Notes under the pieces: model-generated | Databases searched by the model: none | What the model was told of the DNA's origin: nothing | Seen by the model: the letters and a program-made list of their open reading frames with translations, nothing else | Made by a program: the position numbers and the translations under genes | Shown here: positions 36,754-47,154 of the stretch, in pieces | Layout: the number at the start of each line of letters is the position of its first letter | Position numbering within the stretch: the first letter of the stretch is position 1 | Assembly: GCA_037952775.1 (NCBI GenBank) | Contig: JBANAY010000003.1 | Coordinates: 18,104,001 to 18,168,000, forward strand | Direction: 5' to 3' | DNA from: Clonostachys chloroleuca | Lineage: Eukaryota; Ascomycota; Sordariomycetes; Hypocreales; Bionectriaceae | Length of the DNA: 64,000 bases

Positions 36754-37277
36754 ACAGAATGCGGCTGCAGAACTTTACGGCCCACCAACTGAGGCGGGAC
36801 CCCTTGTAGATCCAGGAGAAAATCTTAAATAAGAGTAGCTTGAAGATAATGGCCCGAAGGCTGGTCCCTCCGACGCCGGCTCGCCCTCTGCAGCATGAGA
36901 CAGTCGACCGTGGAAGATGCTTAGTGGTGTAAGTTCTCACAGATCATCGCCGGATGCCGCCCCTTACACCATCATCCTCATCCCGGCCTTCCACTTTAGC
37001 GCACCACCGAGCTGCTAATTGGCCGCCACCCACAGCGAACACGGCAGCGACCCCTGCTCGTGCCTTATCTTCTTCTCCCGATAAGCCATCATCTGTCACC
37101 TCATCGCATACAGATGAGACGAACCAGCAACCTGGATATGCAATGGCCCTATCTCCCCCCTTTGCCCTCTCCACAGTCTTTCCCTCTGACCGCCTAGTCT
37201 ATCATACGATCCTAGTGCCATCCGTCCGCAAGTCCATGAGTCTCTGCTTCTCCACCTATTCGCCTGATGACTCTGAG

Positions 37278-37287
37278 TTTCCCGCGG
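37278..37287 (-). promoter_or_regulatory. CCGCGGGAAA element, copy 4
   Basis: Another exact TTTCCCGCGG, extended to the palindrome TCCCGCGGGA, 752 bases upstream of the regulator and 456 bases before the gene at 37743. Confidence 0.45.
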
Positions 37288-37742
37288 GATGGCAAGTGGC
37301 GTCGCCTGCCACTTCACTGTGCCTGGAATTATTATGGAGAGCACCGGGGTTTTATCTGAACTCAATCCCGGCCGTTCCTTCTTTGACAACCTAGAGGAAG
37401 TCTGACATGCAACATATCTTCCTGAATGGGTAAGTGCAATCCAGTTGGTGCAGAAGGAAATGATGCCTGGCGATAGCGGCATCCAGTCAGGCATCAAGCA
37501 GGTTGGTAAGGGATGTCCCTGGTAGATGCCTACCTACCTCACATACTCTGGGCAATTGCATTAGTAGCTCAGCCAACAACCCTAGAGTATTTTCCCTCAA
37601 GCCGGAGTAGCCGACTTCTCATCGCCTTTCCTCACCACCAACCGGCTCATCATCCGAGCATCAGAGATTCCAGCTTCCTATTATACATTTTCAGCGCCCA
37701 CTAACTCCTATACAATACCTTTAGCACCTGAGCAGCATCAAT

Positions 37743-39602
37743 ATGTCTGAACAACCCAGTCTCCAAGCCTCGCCCAGTGAACAGGTCATCTTTCGTCAAG
37801 AAACGAATTGGAATACTTCGGGACCGAACACACCCGAAGATGAGACAACAGCTTCTACCAGAGGGAAGATGTTTGATCTTCCTCCTCCGCCAGCTACATC
37901 GGTATCCTATAGCCTCGTCAGCCCAGGAAGGATACATGACTTCACTTAGAGATTGAACGCCGAGCCTCCACGCCCTTCCAAAAGCCAAGTATTCAGCGAA
38001 TGCAGCAGCAGCATCCAGCAACCCACAGTGGGAATGAAAGACTCTCAAGGCGAGAATGACAATAAGGACATTGTTGACAACCATCCAGTGTCCTTGAGCA
38101 TGCAGTCCTTGCTTGAAGGCATCATACAGGGCTGTGAGAGATGCGAGCCATCGGCTTTCGAGAAGCCTGAACATAACGGTTTGCCAGTCATCGAGGGGAG
38201 AGCCGATAATCAAGATGACTCTTCCACATCCAGCATGCGTACTCCGTCATTTTGCATTTTAGATTTGCATTCTGCGCCTTCAGCCTGTTGCCTTTATTCA
38301 ACACTCGACACACTTGAGCGACAAGTGTTTCAGGTTGGCCAAGTTCCCGTTGAGCTCCATCGTCAAGCTTCTGGCCGCTCAACATACCTAGTCGATGTAT
38401 CAAACAATCAACAGGTTCGAGTATCCATCACGACGCCAGAGAGAGCCGATTCTACGACCTCTTCCTCTTTGGCAAGTTTGGATATTTTAACAAGCAGAGC
38501 CCGGCGAATCATTGATCAGCACAGGCTCTCTCAGGGAAACCTGCACGTAATTGATGATTTAGGATATCATGTCCCTGGCTTCAGAAGCATGTACTTGATT
38601 TGCGATGAAGACGTCAGGCAGATAGTGAGTGGAATTCTGGACGAGATAAATATTCTTCAAGAAATTTCACAGGGCAAAAAAGAGCCCAAGGAGACGCCGA
38701 AGGAGCCACCAGCATTGCCCAAGCTAGACGGCGATACGATCTTGCCACCTCCAGCCGTCGTTGCTTGCCCAGCAACAACCATCAGTCACCCGAAGACTTC
38801 GTACACGAAATTGGGGCCTACCAGTAACCAAATCCACACAAAAAGCAGAGATGTTGAAGTCACGACAACTACAACGGTCATATCTCGTCAAAGCATTGCT
38901 GAAATTACTTGGGCACAAGAACGACACGATTCCGCCACTAGATTTGGTGGGCAACCATTCATAGACCCGTCAAGGAGATCTTCGAAGGCTTCAACTAAGC
39001 TGAGAGTATTGGCCCCACCGGGCAATGAAGGGGTAGATTTCGGCATAACTCCAAAGGATAGACCCGAAGAATCTCGCCCAGATAGTGGCTGTGGGGTCAT
39101 AACATCTTTTCCAAAGCTGTCTCCTCGACACTGCACCAATGAGTGGCTCATTCCACCAGCTAAACCCAAACATGTCCTTGAAACAAAAGACGATTTATAT
39201 CAACAAGGTGTCGATGCTCACTGCGGCAGATCTTCGCGTCCCTCGGTTGCTTTCATCGAAGATGAGCCTGTAAAACCTCCTCACTGCTATCGTGACTTGT
39301 TCCAGGAGAACCCTTTTTGCCAGGAGTCGCCAGATAACCTGCTCGTTAACAACTATGAGAATGGCTCCCAAATTGAAATGGCTTCTGGCAATCCCATTGT
39401 CTCGGCGTCGTACCGCCGTCGACGCTGCCAGGGCCAAATCCAACATGATGTCAATGACGCAGAGTTGGCCGATGGCTTCGTTCCGGCTTTGATCGAAAAG
39501 CTCCGCAAGGGCGGTCACAGATTGTTTCACAGGGACAGGTCTCACAAGAGTTCCGAAAATACGGATGGGGGTTTCATACCCCTTACAATTCGCCGGATGT
39601 AA
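37743..39602 (+). CDS. Unknown hydrophilic protein, 603 aa
   Basis: Exon 1 is 37743-37901 and exon 2 is 37950-39602. The 48-bp intron starts with GTATCC after the Ser codon TCG and ends with the TAG at 37947-37949, which would otherwise look like an in-frame stop; its length is a multiple of three. The product is hydrophilic, rich in Ser, Thr and Pro. A central part around residues 140-235 (STLDTLERQVFQVGQVPVEL, then DDLGYHVPGFRSMYLICDED) looks more ordered, and the C-terminus is basic (EKLRKGGHRLFHRDRSH). No membrane helix, signal peptide or enzyme motif is seen and I do not recognise the family. It is divergent from the regulator gene. Confidence 0.72.
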
Positions 39603-40150
39603 GATCGAGGAATAGCGTGGTCAGGGAGCATACAATTGAGCCACAGACCCTAGATCGGGCTGGGATATACGAAGCATTAACCGGCAGTAGATTGTTGATT
39701 CGAAGCAAACATCGAAACACTTGCTCAGAAGACAATAGGCCTCACGTGTGTCAAGATGATCTACTTGCAATCACACCAGGTAGCCTACCTCCTCACTGAA
39801 AGATATCGGCCAAATTGAAAATGGTGAACAGAATCATGAAAAGCCACAAATCGTAGGACTCAGATACCCTTACCTAGAAATAAACAATTTCATGAGATAC
39901 CTTTTCAAGACTTGCGGGAAAAATAAACCAAACCATCCTTATTTGTGCACGAGTCTCTGTGAGCACGCCTGCATCTTAACTCTCAGTACCTATAATGAGA
40001 TAGATACCTAGGCTTACTCGTGAGGCTCGGTGAATCTGGTGATGGACGCACTTATGTCGGATCAGAAGGAAACAGAGCTCTCTCATCGAGCTCCTGATAA
40101 CTTAGAAAACCCCATTCAATGAGCGCATATATACTTCATCATTAATATGT
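39603..40150. other. Convergent spacer
   Basis: The 3' region shared by the unknown gene and the RRM-like gene. Nothing else is seen. Confidence 0.5.
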
Positions 40151-41841
40151 CTATACGGCTTTTGATGCTCTTGTCTTGTTCTCCCGATGTCTCTTCTCTT
40201 TTGCCGCCATTTTCCTCCTCTTCATCCATGACCTATTCAGATCGCCTCTGTTCTCCCAGAACCAAGATTGAAAATCGCCCGCATCTTTGGGACCGGCGGC
40301 TGCAGAGGCTTGCCCGTTCTCATCATCGTCTTCCTCGTCTGCACCGTCCATCTCCTCATCCATGTCCTCGTCGTTCTTGTGCAAGGCGGCCCAGATGTTC
40401 CGCATACGGCTGGGATGCGCGGTGTCAGGTGTGGGCGCGGCACTGCGGACATTGCGCTCTTCCAGATCCTGGCGCGTGTAGGGTGTCATGGGCATGGGGG
40501 TGCTGCGGTCCATCCGCTCATCGCTGTCTTCCGCGGCTCCGTCATCTTCGTCCTCATCCTCGTCTTCATCATTGTCACCGAAGAAGGTAAATGGCTCTGC
40601 CGCCTGGGTCAGGGTTCCAGATGTATCGTCCTCCGGCTTCTTCTTTTTGTACAGAGCTTCGAGAGGATGTACTTCTTGGGGGGCCTCTTGGTAGCAGGAA
40701 TCTGGAGCTTGAGGCTCCCAACCGACCCCGAGGATGTCGGGCGGTTGGCCGTAGAAGTAGATTTCGGTGTAGTGAATTCAGACGCTGGCTTCTCTTCAGC
40801 CTCACCATCCCCGCCTTTGGCGTCCTCGGACATATCGACGTCTTCCTTCTTAATCTCCTCTTCCTCCTCGGAATCATCGTCGGATGTATCATCTGAAGAG
40901 GTGCCACTGCTGCTTGTCTCGTCGTCGCTATCCTCGACAGACTCTTCCTCGGGCTTGGCTGGAGCCTTCTTCGACGCCTTGGGCGTTGGTTTGGTAGTCT
41001 TCGCAGCCTCGACAACGGCCCCATCCTCATCCACCCATCCCTTGCCCTCGACGAACTCTGTAGCAGCTTTCCGTGATTCTCCCGAGCTGGATGTCTTCAG
41101 AAAGCTGGGGAATTTGGTAGTCTTCTCAAACTCGTGCACGGTAAACTCCCGATCGCCACCCTTCTTCTTCTTTCTCCTCTTGTCCTGTACCACGTCTTCG
41201 GGGAGGTTCTTCATCGCATCGGGCGGGACTGTTGTTTTGAGCAGGCACTCCTCCTTCTCGGTATATTTGGACTTGGTCCGTCTTTTCTTCTCCTTCTCCT
41301 TGTCCTTGTTCTTCTCCCCTTTCTCCCCCTTCTCCTTTCTCTTCTGCTTCTTCTGCTTGTAATCCGGGGCTTCTGTCCACCCGCGCTGCACCTTCCGGTC
41401 CGTCAGAAGAACGCCACGGACCACATTGTCGTCCCGCTTGCGCTTCTTGGAGCTCCCCTCGGCCTTGTCCTCTGACCTCTCCTTGCTCTTCTTGTCCTTC
41501 TTCTTCTTCGCCTCGGGGTCGAAGCCACCGGGTTCTATCCGCGCCTCGGGGACCGCCTCCTGGATCCGCATCTTGGTGCCCTTGAGGACCGAGCCGTTCA
41601 GTTTGTTCTTGAGCTTCTCCGCATCGGCCGCGGGCAGATCGACGAACCCGAAGCGCCTCTCGGGGAATGTCTCGATAGTGTGGTAGGAGACGTTGCGCGC
41701 AGAGGGGCGGATCGACGCCGGGACGACGATGTTGAGCAGGTCAGAGTCGAAGGGCGTGATGTGCAGTCTCGTGAAGTCGTTGCTGTCGTCGCCGCCAGAC
41801 CGGGCGTGCGAAGGATCGCCAGCGTCTATGTCAACCGGCAT
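40151..41841 (-). CDS. RRM-like, Lys-rich and acidic nucleolar-type protein, frameshifted
   Basis: A single frame on the minus strand is open from 41841 to about 40650, where it shifts by one base at the T run 40644-40648 (A on the coding strand, five seen, six expected). It then continues in another frame to the stop at 40151; with the base restored the length is 563 aa. The N-terminal 95 residues look RRM-like (FTRLHITPFDSDLLNIVVP, then ERRFGFVDLP and KLNGSVLKGTKMRIQE). Long Lys-rich tracts, Ser/acidic repeats and a C-terminal FQSWFWENRGDLNRSWMKRR segment follow. The combination of RRM, KKE/KKR repeats and Ser-Glu/Asp tracts is typical of nucleolar ribosome-biogenesis proteins of the Srp40/Nopp140 type. 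The exact orthologue is not certain. Confidence 0.72.
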
Positions 41842-42704
41842 TTCCCACCCCGGGAGACCAATTAGGCATCAACGGCCAAAAAGTTGGCCTGCAACGGAAT
41901 CGCTGGTCCCGCGCGTTTGGAGGGACAGGGGGAATAAAGAGAGCGGAAAATGGCAGCACAGAATGGAGGAAGATGCTTCTAGGAGAAGACTCTGGGTCAA
42001 GTCTCTTCGACAAGGAACAAAAATTAAAATGGACCGTCTCCACTCTGCCGTTAGTGCTTGTCTCTTGGTTCATGAGATGGCTCAAGCTTTTAATTTTTGA
42101 CGATTTGGCGCCCCTTCACACGTGCGCCGTTTGGATTTTGGATTGCTAATTGTGTTATTGGACTGGAATATGTGCAGCTCCTAGGTATTATACAACGTAT
42201 GATGGTTCTCGAGTTTCTAAGAATAGTGTAACACTCACATCAATACATCGATCAAGCAATGAGTTTGCAATTGAGACCACGTTTAGAATGCCATCATCTG
42301 GATAGCGTCTGAGCAAATGGTATTTTTGGCAATAGATTTGATATCTCACAGGTCTTTATCATGAAGGATTGAGTTAATGAAACTCAGTTGTGTTTCAGCT
42401 GAATTTAGCAATAGTATCACCTTGCCAATGGCCCAAAAACTAAACTGTCCAGATAACCAGGCTTTAAAAATCTCTTATCGAGTAAGTGATACAATTAGAA
42501 GGGGAATATATGTCATGGTTTTACAAAGATGTTTGTATCGATTAACGCCAACTCCAACGTTCAAAAACATTCCAGTCATTAGAATAGGAGTACACGCCGA
42601 ATCCTAACCCCTCACTGGGGATAGGGTGACTAATTGTATCATGTCGCATCCGTCAAAAGGAAGGAAACCGACATTTACGCTTAGCTCCGTGGCTTAGCAG
42701 AATT
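41842..42704. other. Intergenic region
   Basis: AT-rich spacer between the RRM gene promoter and the 3' end of the cytochrome c synthase gene. No gene is seen. Confidence 0.5.
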
Positions 42705-43827
42705 TTAACGAACCAAGGACTGAGGATCCTGCTCGCGTTTATCGCCTCCAATGGCCTTCCACCACACGTCACTGCCCCAGCGGATGATTCGTTCCGCACT
42801 ACCTTGCATCGTTGCGGCAGGTCGCACGTCGAGGTAGAAGACGGGTTCGCCTGTCGGTTCGGGCTCGCCAGAGTAGTAGTCAATGACATATCTTACCTCT
42901 TGCGGCTGTCCGTTAACGGTTCGAGAAACGAACCAGTCATGACGATCGAATGGGGGCTCGGAACTTTCAGGTTTTTGTTAGCGACCGGGTGTGTTTGAGA
43001 GAAAATAGTTTGCCTAGCATCACTTACCCAAACTTAGAGGGATAAATCCATCCCAAAACTTGCAACATTGTAGCCTTGGGGGTCATATCCTTGGGTCGAC
43101 CTTGGAATCGGATGAGGGTGGGCTCAACATCCTTTCCATCCCAGTGACGATCAACTTCTTCCCCAGTGTGTTCTTCGCCACGCTTGCAGAGCTGCCATCC
43201 CCTGTATAGGCCCCGTCCAAATCGTTGCTCCCAGCCAAGGATTTCCTGCCATGCGCCCTCGTTGAGAAAGTTATGAACTGAGACCATTGACTCGACAGCA
43301 GTGATATCAGTGTCGGAGTATCCCTTGCGCAAGAGAGCGTTGTACATTTGTTGCGGAGAAGGGTACTCCCAGTTGCCATCACCAGATCCCTTAGGAATGG
43401 TTGATTCCTCTCGTGAGGTAGGGAGGTTGAATTCCTGGTTTGGCGCAGGCTTTTGCGAAAGGTCGGGGAACATGTAGTTGAGGGGGTTTAGTTGAGAGAG
43501 GATTCCTTTAGGCTTGTCCTCGCTGTTGCTGGAGTCGTGCTTCACAGGGCAGGCAGAGCTGGGTGCGTTCTGGGTGTGTGGTACCGGGCAAGCGGACGCA
43601 GAGTTGCTGGGAGACTTGGCCAATTCCTTGTCGGTGAATTTGAGGGCATCGGCCGATTTCTGGTGCATAGGGCATCCTCGCTATCATGGCGGTTAGCATT
43701 CGTCTTAAGTGATGGATATGGCGATGCTAGAAGACCGTACAGGTGGTTCGCGATCTCCACCGATGGGAGGGTGGCCACTCGGGGGCTGCGCAACGGCGGG
43801 TGTTGTATCTGCCCAAAACCAACCCAT
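42705..43827 (-). CDS. Holocytochrome c synthase (cytochrome c heme lyase)
   Basis: Three exons on the minus strand: 43827-43741, 43680-43028 and 42963-42705, 332 aa. It attaches heme to apocytochrome c in the mitochondrial intermembrane space. Seen: the start [12 protein letters not shown], three Cys-Pro heme-binding motifs (CPMHQKS, CPVPHTQ, CPVKHD), the core [66 protein letters not shown] and [12 protein letters not shown]. The third exon adds [17 protein letters not shown] and [20 protein letters not shown] frame beginning at 43668 would miss the first exon and the CPM motif. It is divergent from the mitochondrial kinase gene. It could act on cytochrome c or c1; the sequence does not decide. 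Confidence 0.93.
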
Positions 43828-44396
43828 GTTGCCGAAATTCAATCAGATGATTTCCTTATTCCGATAGTTGTATTAGAAAAGAGAAGATTCAGAGGGGGTG
43901 ATCAAAAGTGGTGCAGTGTTCTGGAATGTGAAGGGAAGATGGCCCAGTCCTGGTTGGGCGCAAAAAAAATTACATGGGAGGTAGATTACAGATCTGGCTC
44001 GGGAAGGAGCGGATCACTAAAAGACTTTTTGAGCTAGCATCGCCTCAAGAGATGGCGACACTGAGCGCGTTAATTGGGTCTTGCATTCACACATTACTCG
44101 TCCAGCGTTTTACCCGAGCAATCCCCGTTGGACATGCCGGTCTAGTCCTTATTCCAAGCCATCCACATGCTTTTTTCTAGCAGCTCGGCCTATACGTCAC
44201 TATTCTCATCCCACCTGTAAGACTAGACCTGTATGCGACCACTACTTCGCCCTACGCTGTCATCCATGTACTTTCTCCTGTACATGTACATTTGAATATA
44301 TGCACCCTCAAGTTTGATGCCACTTTCTTTTACAGGAAGTATGCAAGGAAGCCCCGGATTCCTTGGGGCTCTTATTTGCATACAGGAATCGGCGAG
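43828..44396. promoter_or_regulatory. Bidirectional promoter of two mitochondrial genes
   Basis: 569 bp between the divergent starts of the heme lyase and the ABC1-type kinase. A reverse CCAAT box (ATTGG) is at 44073-44077; CCAAT boxes are bound by the Hap complex, which controls respiratory and heme genes in fungi. Assignment by motif only. Confidence 0.4.
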
Positions 44397-46516
44397 ATGA
44401 GCACTCGGCTCTTATTCAGCCGGTTTTGCGCTCGTTCAGCGCGTTCAATCCCTCAGAAATGTGGTCTGTCGCCTCTTCGCAGGCTTGAATTCCACAGCCT
44501 CCCAACCAAGCTCCCTGCAGGACCGAAGGGACGAGCCAGGCGAATATGCCTTCACGCTTCAGGTGGTGCCACTGCTTTAGGGGCCGCGGCATTTGTGAGC
44601 CTTGCCCAACCTGATGAAGGAAACGACTCCAAGGAAACCACGGAGCAGCGAATGCTGAGGGCATCCCGGGATGAAATCAAGAAACAAGTCCCCGTCGATT
44701 CCCACGGAGCCTCCCGAGTCGTCAGGTCTGTCATTGTGTTCCTGGATGTCTACGTGTGGGAGCCCTTTTGTACAGGCCTTAGATTCCTCCAGCTGGCCGC
44801 CATATTTATACCTGTCATCGTATCGGTCCCAGCAATATGGATCGGGCAACGCCAATTGCACCGAGATAACGAGCGCAGTGGCACCTTGTGGTGGTATGGA
44901 TTCCTCGTCAGATCTATGGAATTAGCAGGTCCGGCGTTCATCAAGTTGGGACAGTGGGCTGCCTCTCGCTCCGACGTCTTTCCTGATGAGCTCTGCGAGA
45001 TCATGTCCAAGCTACACTCCAATTCGAATGCACACTCCATGGAAGCGACACGCCGGACTGTTGAGGCCGCATTCGATGGCCGCAGCTTCGAGGACATTTT
45101 CGAAGAGTTCAACGAGAAGCCGTTGGGTGTTGGAGCCATCGCGCAAGTCTACAAGGCAAAACTCAAGCCTGATCTCGCAGCCCCGAGAGATAATGACATC
45201 TCAAAAACTCTTCATCCACTACGACACAACGTGGAGATCGTCCTGAAGAGCTCTCCCAAGCGCGTGCCTTCTGACTATGTGGCAGTCAAGGTTCTTCACC
45301 CAAGGGTAGAACGCATCGTAAGAAGAGACCTTAGAATCATGCACTTCTTCGCCTCGGCATTAAACATGATTCCTACAATAGAATGGCTCTCTTTGCCTGA
45401 CGAGGTTTCGCAGTTTGGCGAGATGATGAAACTGCAGCTCGATCTGCGCATAGAAGCTGCAAACCTTACCGCGTTCCGCCAAAATTTCAAGGACCGTACA
45501 ACAGCTTGGTTCCCATATCCATACACTGACTTTACCACCCGAAACGTCTTAATAGAGGAGTTTGCTCAGGGCATACCTATTTCCGACTTCATGGAGTACG
45601 GTGGTGGTGTATTCCAACACGATATCGCCAACGAGGGACTCGACGCCTTTTTGCGGATGCTTCTCTTAGATAATTTCGTCCATGCGGATCTTCATCCAGG
45701 AAACATCATGGTTCGTTTCTACAAGACGGCACAGCCTAATCTCGGAATCCGTCGTCCCGAAAGCAATCCTCATCCTGATGAAATGTCAGACGTCACGGAA
45801 CAGATCTTGGAACGACTACGGCCATATAAACATAGCAAAGATAAGGCCGGGTGGCAATCGGAGCTAACCAAGCTTGATTCCGAGGGCTTCCGCCCCCAAT
45901 TGATATTCATCGACACTGGTCTCGTGACAGAGCTGAATGGCACGAATCGTCAGAATTTCCTGGATCTTTTCAGGGCCGTTGCTGAATTTGATGGATACAA
46001 AGCTGGCCATCTGATGTGTGAGCGATGCCGCCAGCCAGACGCCGTGCTCGACAAGGAGATATTCGCGCTCAAGATGCAGCACCTCGTGCTCAACGTCAAG
46101 AGCAACACGCTTGCACTGGGCAACGTCAAAATCGGCGACATCCTCCAGAAGGTCCTCAACATGGTCCGAAATCACCATGTACGTCTAGAAGGCGACTTTG
46201 TCAACGTCGTCATCAGCATTTTGCTCCTAGAAGGTATTGGTCGGAGCCTGAATCCAAATGTGGATCTTCTTAGCAGCTCGCTGCCCATCCTGCGACAGCT
46301 CAGTGCACAGAGCGGTGCTGAGATGGCCAAGCATGGCGACTTCTCCATGGTTGTCGTGTGGATGGGGCTAGAGGCGAGACGCTTCATGCAAGCTAGCATC
46401 GACGATGTAAGTGACCTGAATCTCATCCCCAGCAGCATCTAGTACGGGCTGTTACTAACAATACAAACTAGGTCGAGAACTGTGTGAAATACGATTTACT
46501 TTCACCCAATGTATGA
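44397..46516 (+). CDS. ABC1/ADCK-type mitochondrial atypical kinase
   Basis: Exon 1 is 44397-46406 and exon 2 is 46472-46516; the 65-bp intron has a textbook TACTAAC branch point. The product is 684 aa. The N-terminus (MSTRLLFSRFCARSARSIPQ) is Arg- and Ser-rich with no acidic residues, fitting a mitochondrial targeting signal, and a hydrophobic stretch (LQLAAIFIPVIVSVPAIWIG) follows. UbiB/ADCK family signatures are present: KLGQ at 183-186, the Ala-rich loop GVGAIAQVYKAK, VAVKVLHP with Lys298, HADLHPGN with Asp431, and FIDTGLV with Asp506. Relatives act in coenzyme Q and mitochondrial lipid homeostasis; the sequence looks closest to the ADCK2/Mcp2 type. The longer frame from 44292 starts before the likely presequence. 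Confidence 0.9.
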
Positions 46517-47154
46517 TTGGTAATTACAGAGAAGAACACCCTTGTGTATTATAACAAAATATGCCGCCTCCCCGAGGGGTTGGCGAACTGGCATATGGCG
46601 ATTGGAAAATCTTTGGCCCTGGTGGCTGTTGCAGATCCTACCCGTATAGATTTCTACACTCCAGAGTTTACAAAATGACAAGATTTAATGATGAACTGAC
46701 GTTAAAATCTGTATTCCGTACTGGCTAGCTTCCGTTGCTCTATCACCGTCTCCTCAACACAGCTCCTCTCCCTCCTAGCCTCCTGAATATCCTTCCTTAC
46801 AGTGCTACAAAGTAAAAGTGATAATGATGATAATGTATCCGAGTATGACCACCACGACCCAATCAACGCAATTAGAATAGTGTGCTTTTGATTGAAATCT
46901 GGATGGAGGACATCAGGCTTGTGTACAGATATCGCTTTTTTATCTCAAACCCAAGGGTCATGTTTTCAAAGCATAATCTCCTTGTCGCCTCGTCCGATGC
47001 AATAAAATGAGCATCTTCCCCTTCCGAACGCCGTGTTTCAGAAAAAAAATTTCGCTGGCGCAGAGTATCAGAGTCTGCACGCTGCCAAAAGGAGAGGCAC
47101 GGGCCAAGACCAGCTGCAGGAAAAAAAAATTGTCTCTCAACGTCGCGAAAATCT
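46517..47154. other. Convergent spacer
   Basis: The 3' region between the kinase gene and the Tco89 gene. No gene is seen. Confidence 0.5.

Larger units (their letters stand above)
36527..37742. other. Divergent intergenic region with CCGCGG elements
   Basis: Upstream of the regulator on one side and of the unknown gene at 37743 on the other. Holds the palindrome and two TTTCCCGCGG sites listed separately. The C/T-rich frame at 36954-37394 shows no domain and is not called. Confidence 0.55.

Noticed and set aside
37947..37949. Apparent premature TAG splitting the unknown gene at 37743-39602
   Set aside because: It is the acceptor of a frame-keeping 48-bp intron with a good GTATCC donor, so the gene is intact.
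40268..41362. Long plus-strand open frame (364 codons)
   Set aside because: It is a shadow of the Lys/Ser-rich minus-strand gene; its protein is a run of Ser, Phe and Leu with no fold.
43024..43668. Heme lyase starting at the internal Met at 43668
   Set aside because: An upstream exon with [12 protein letters not shown] and a phase-0 60-bp intron gives the full N-terminus including the first Cys-Pro motif.
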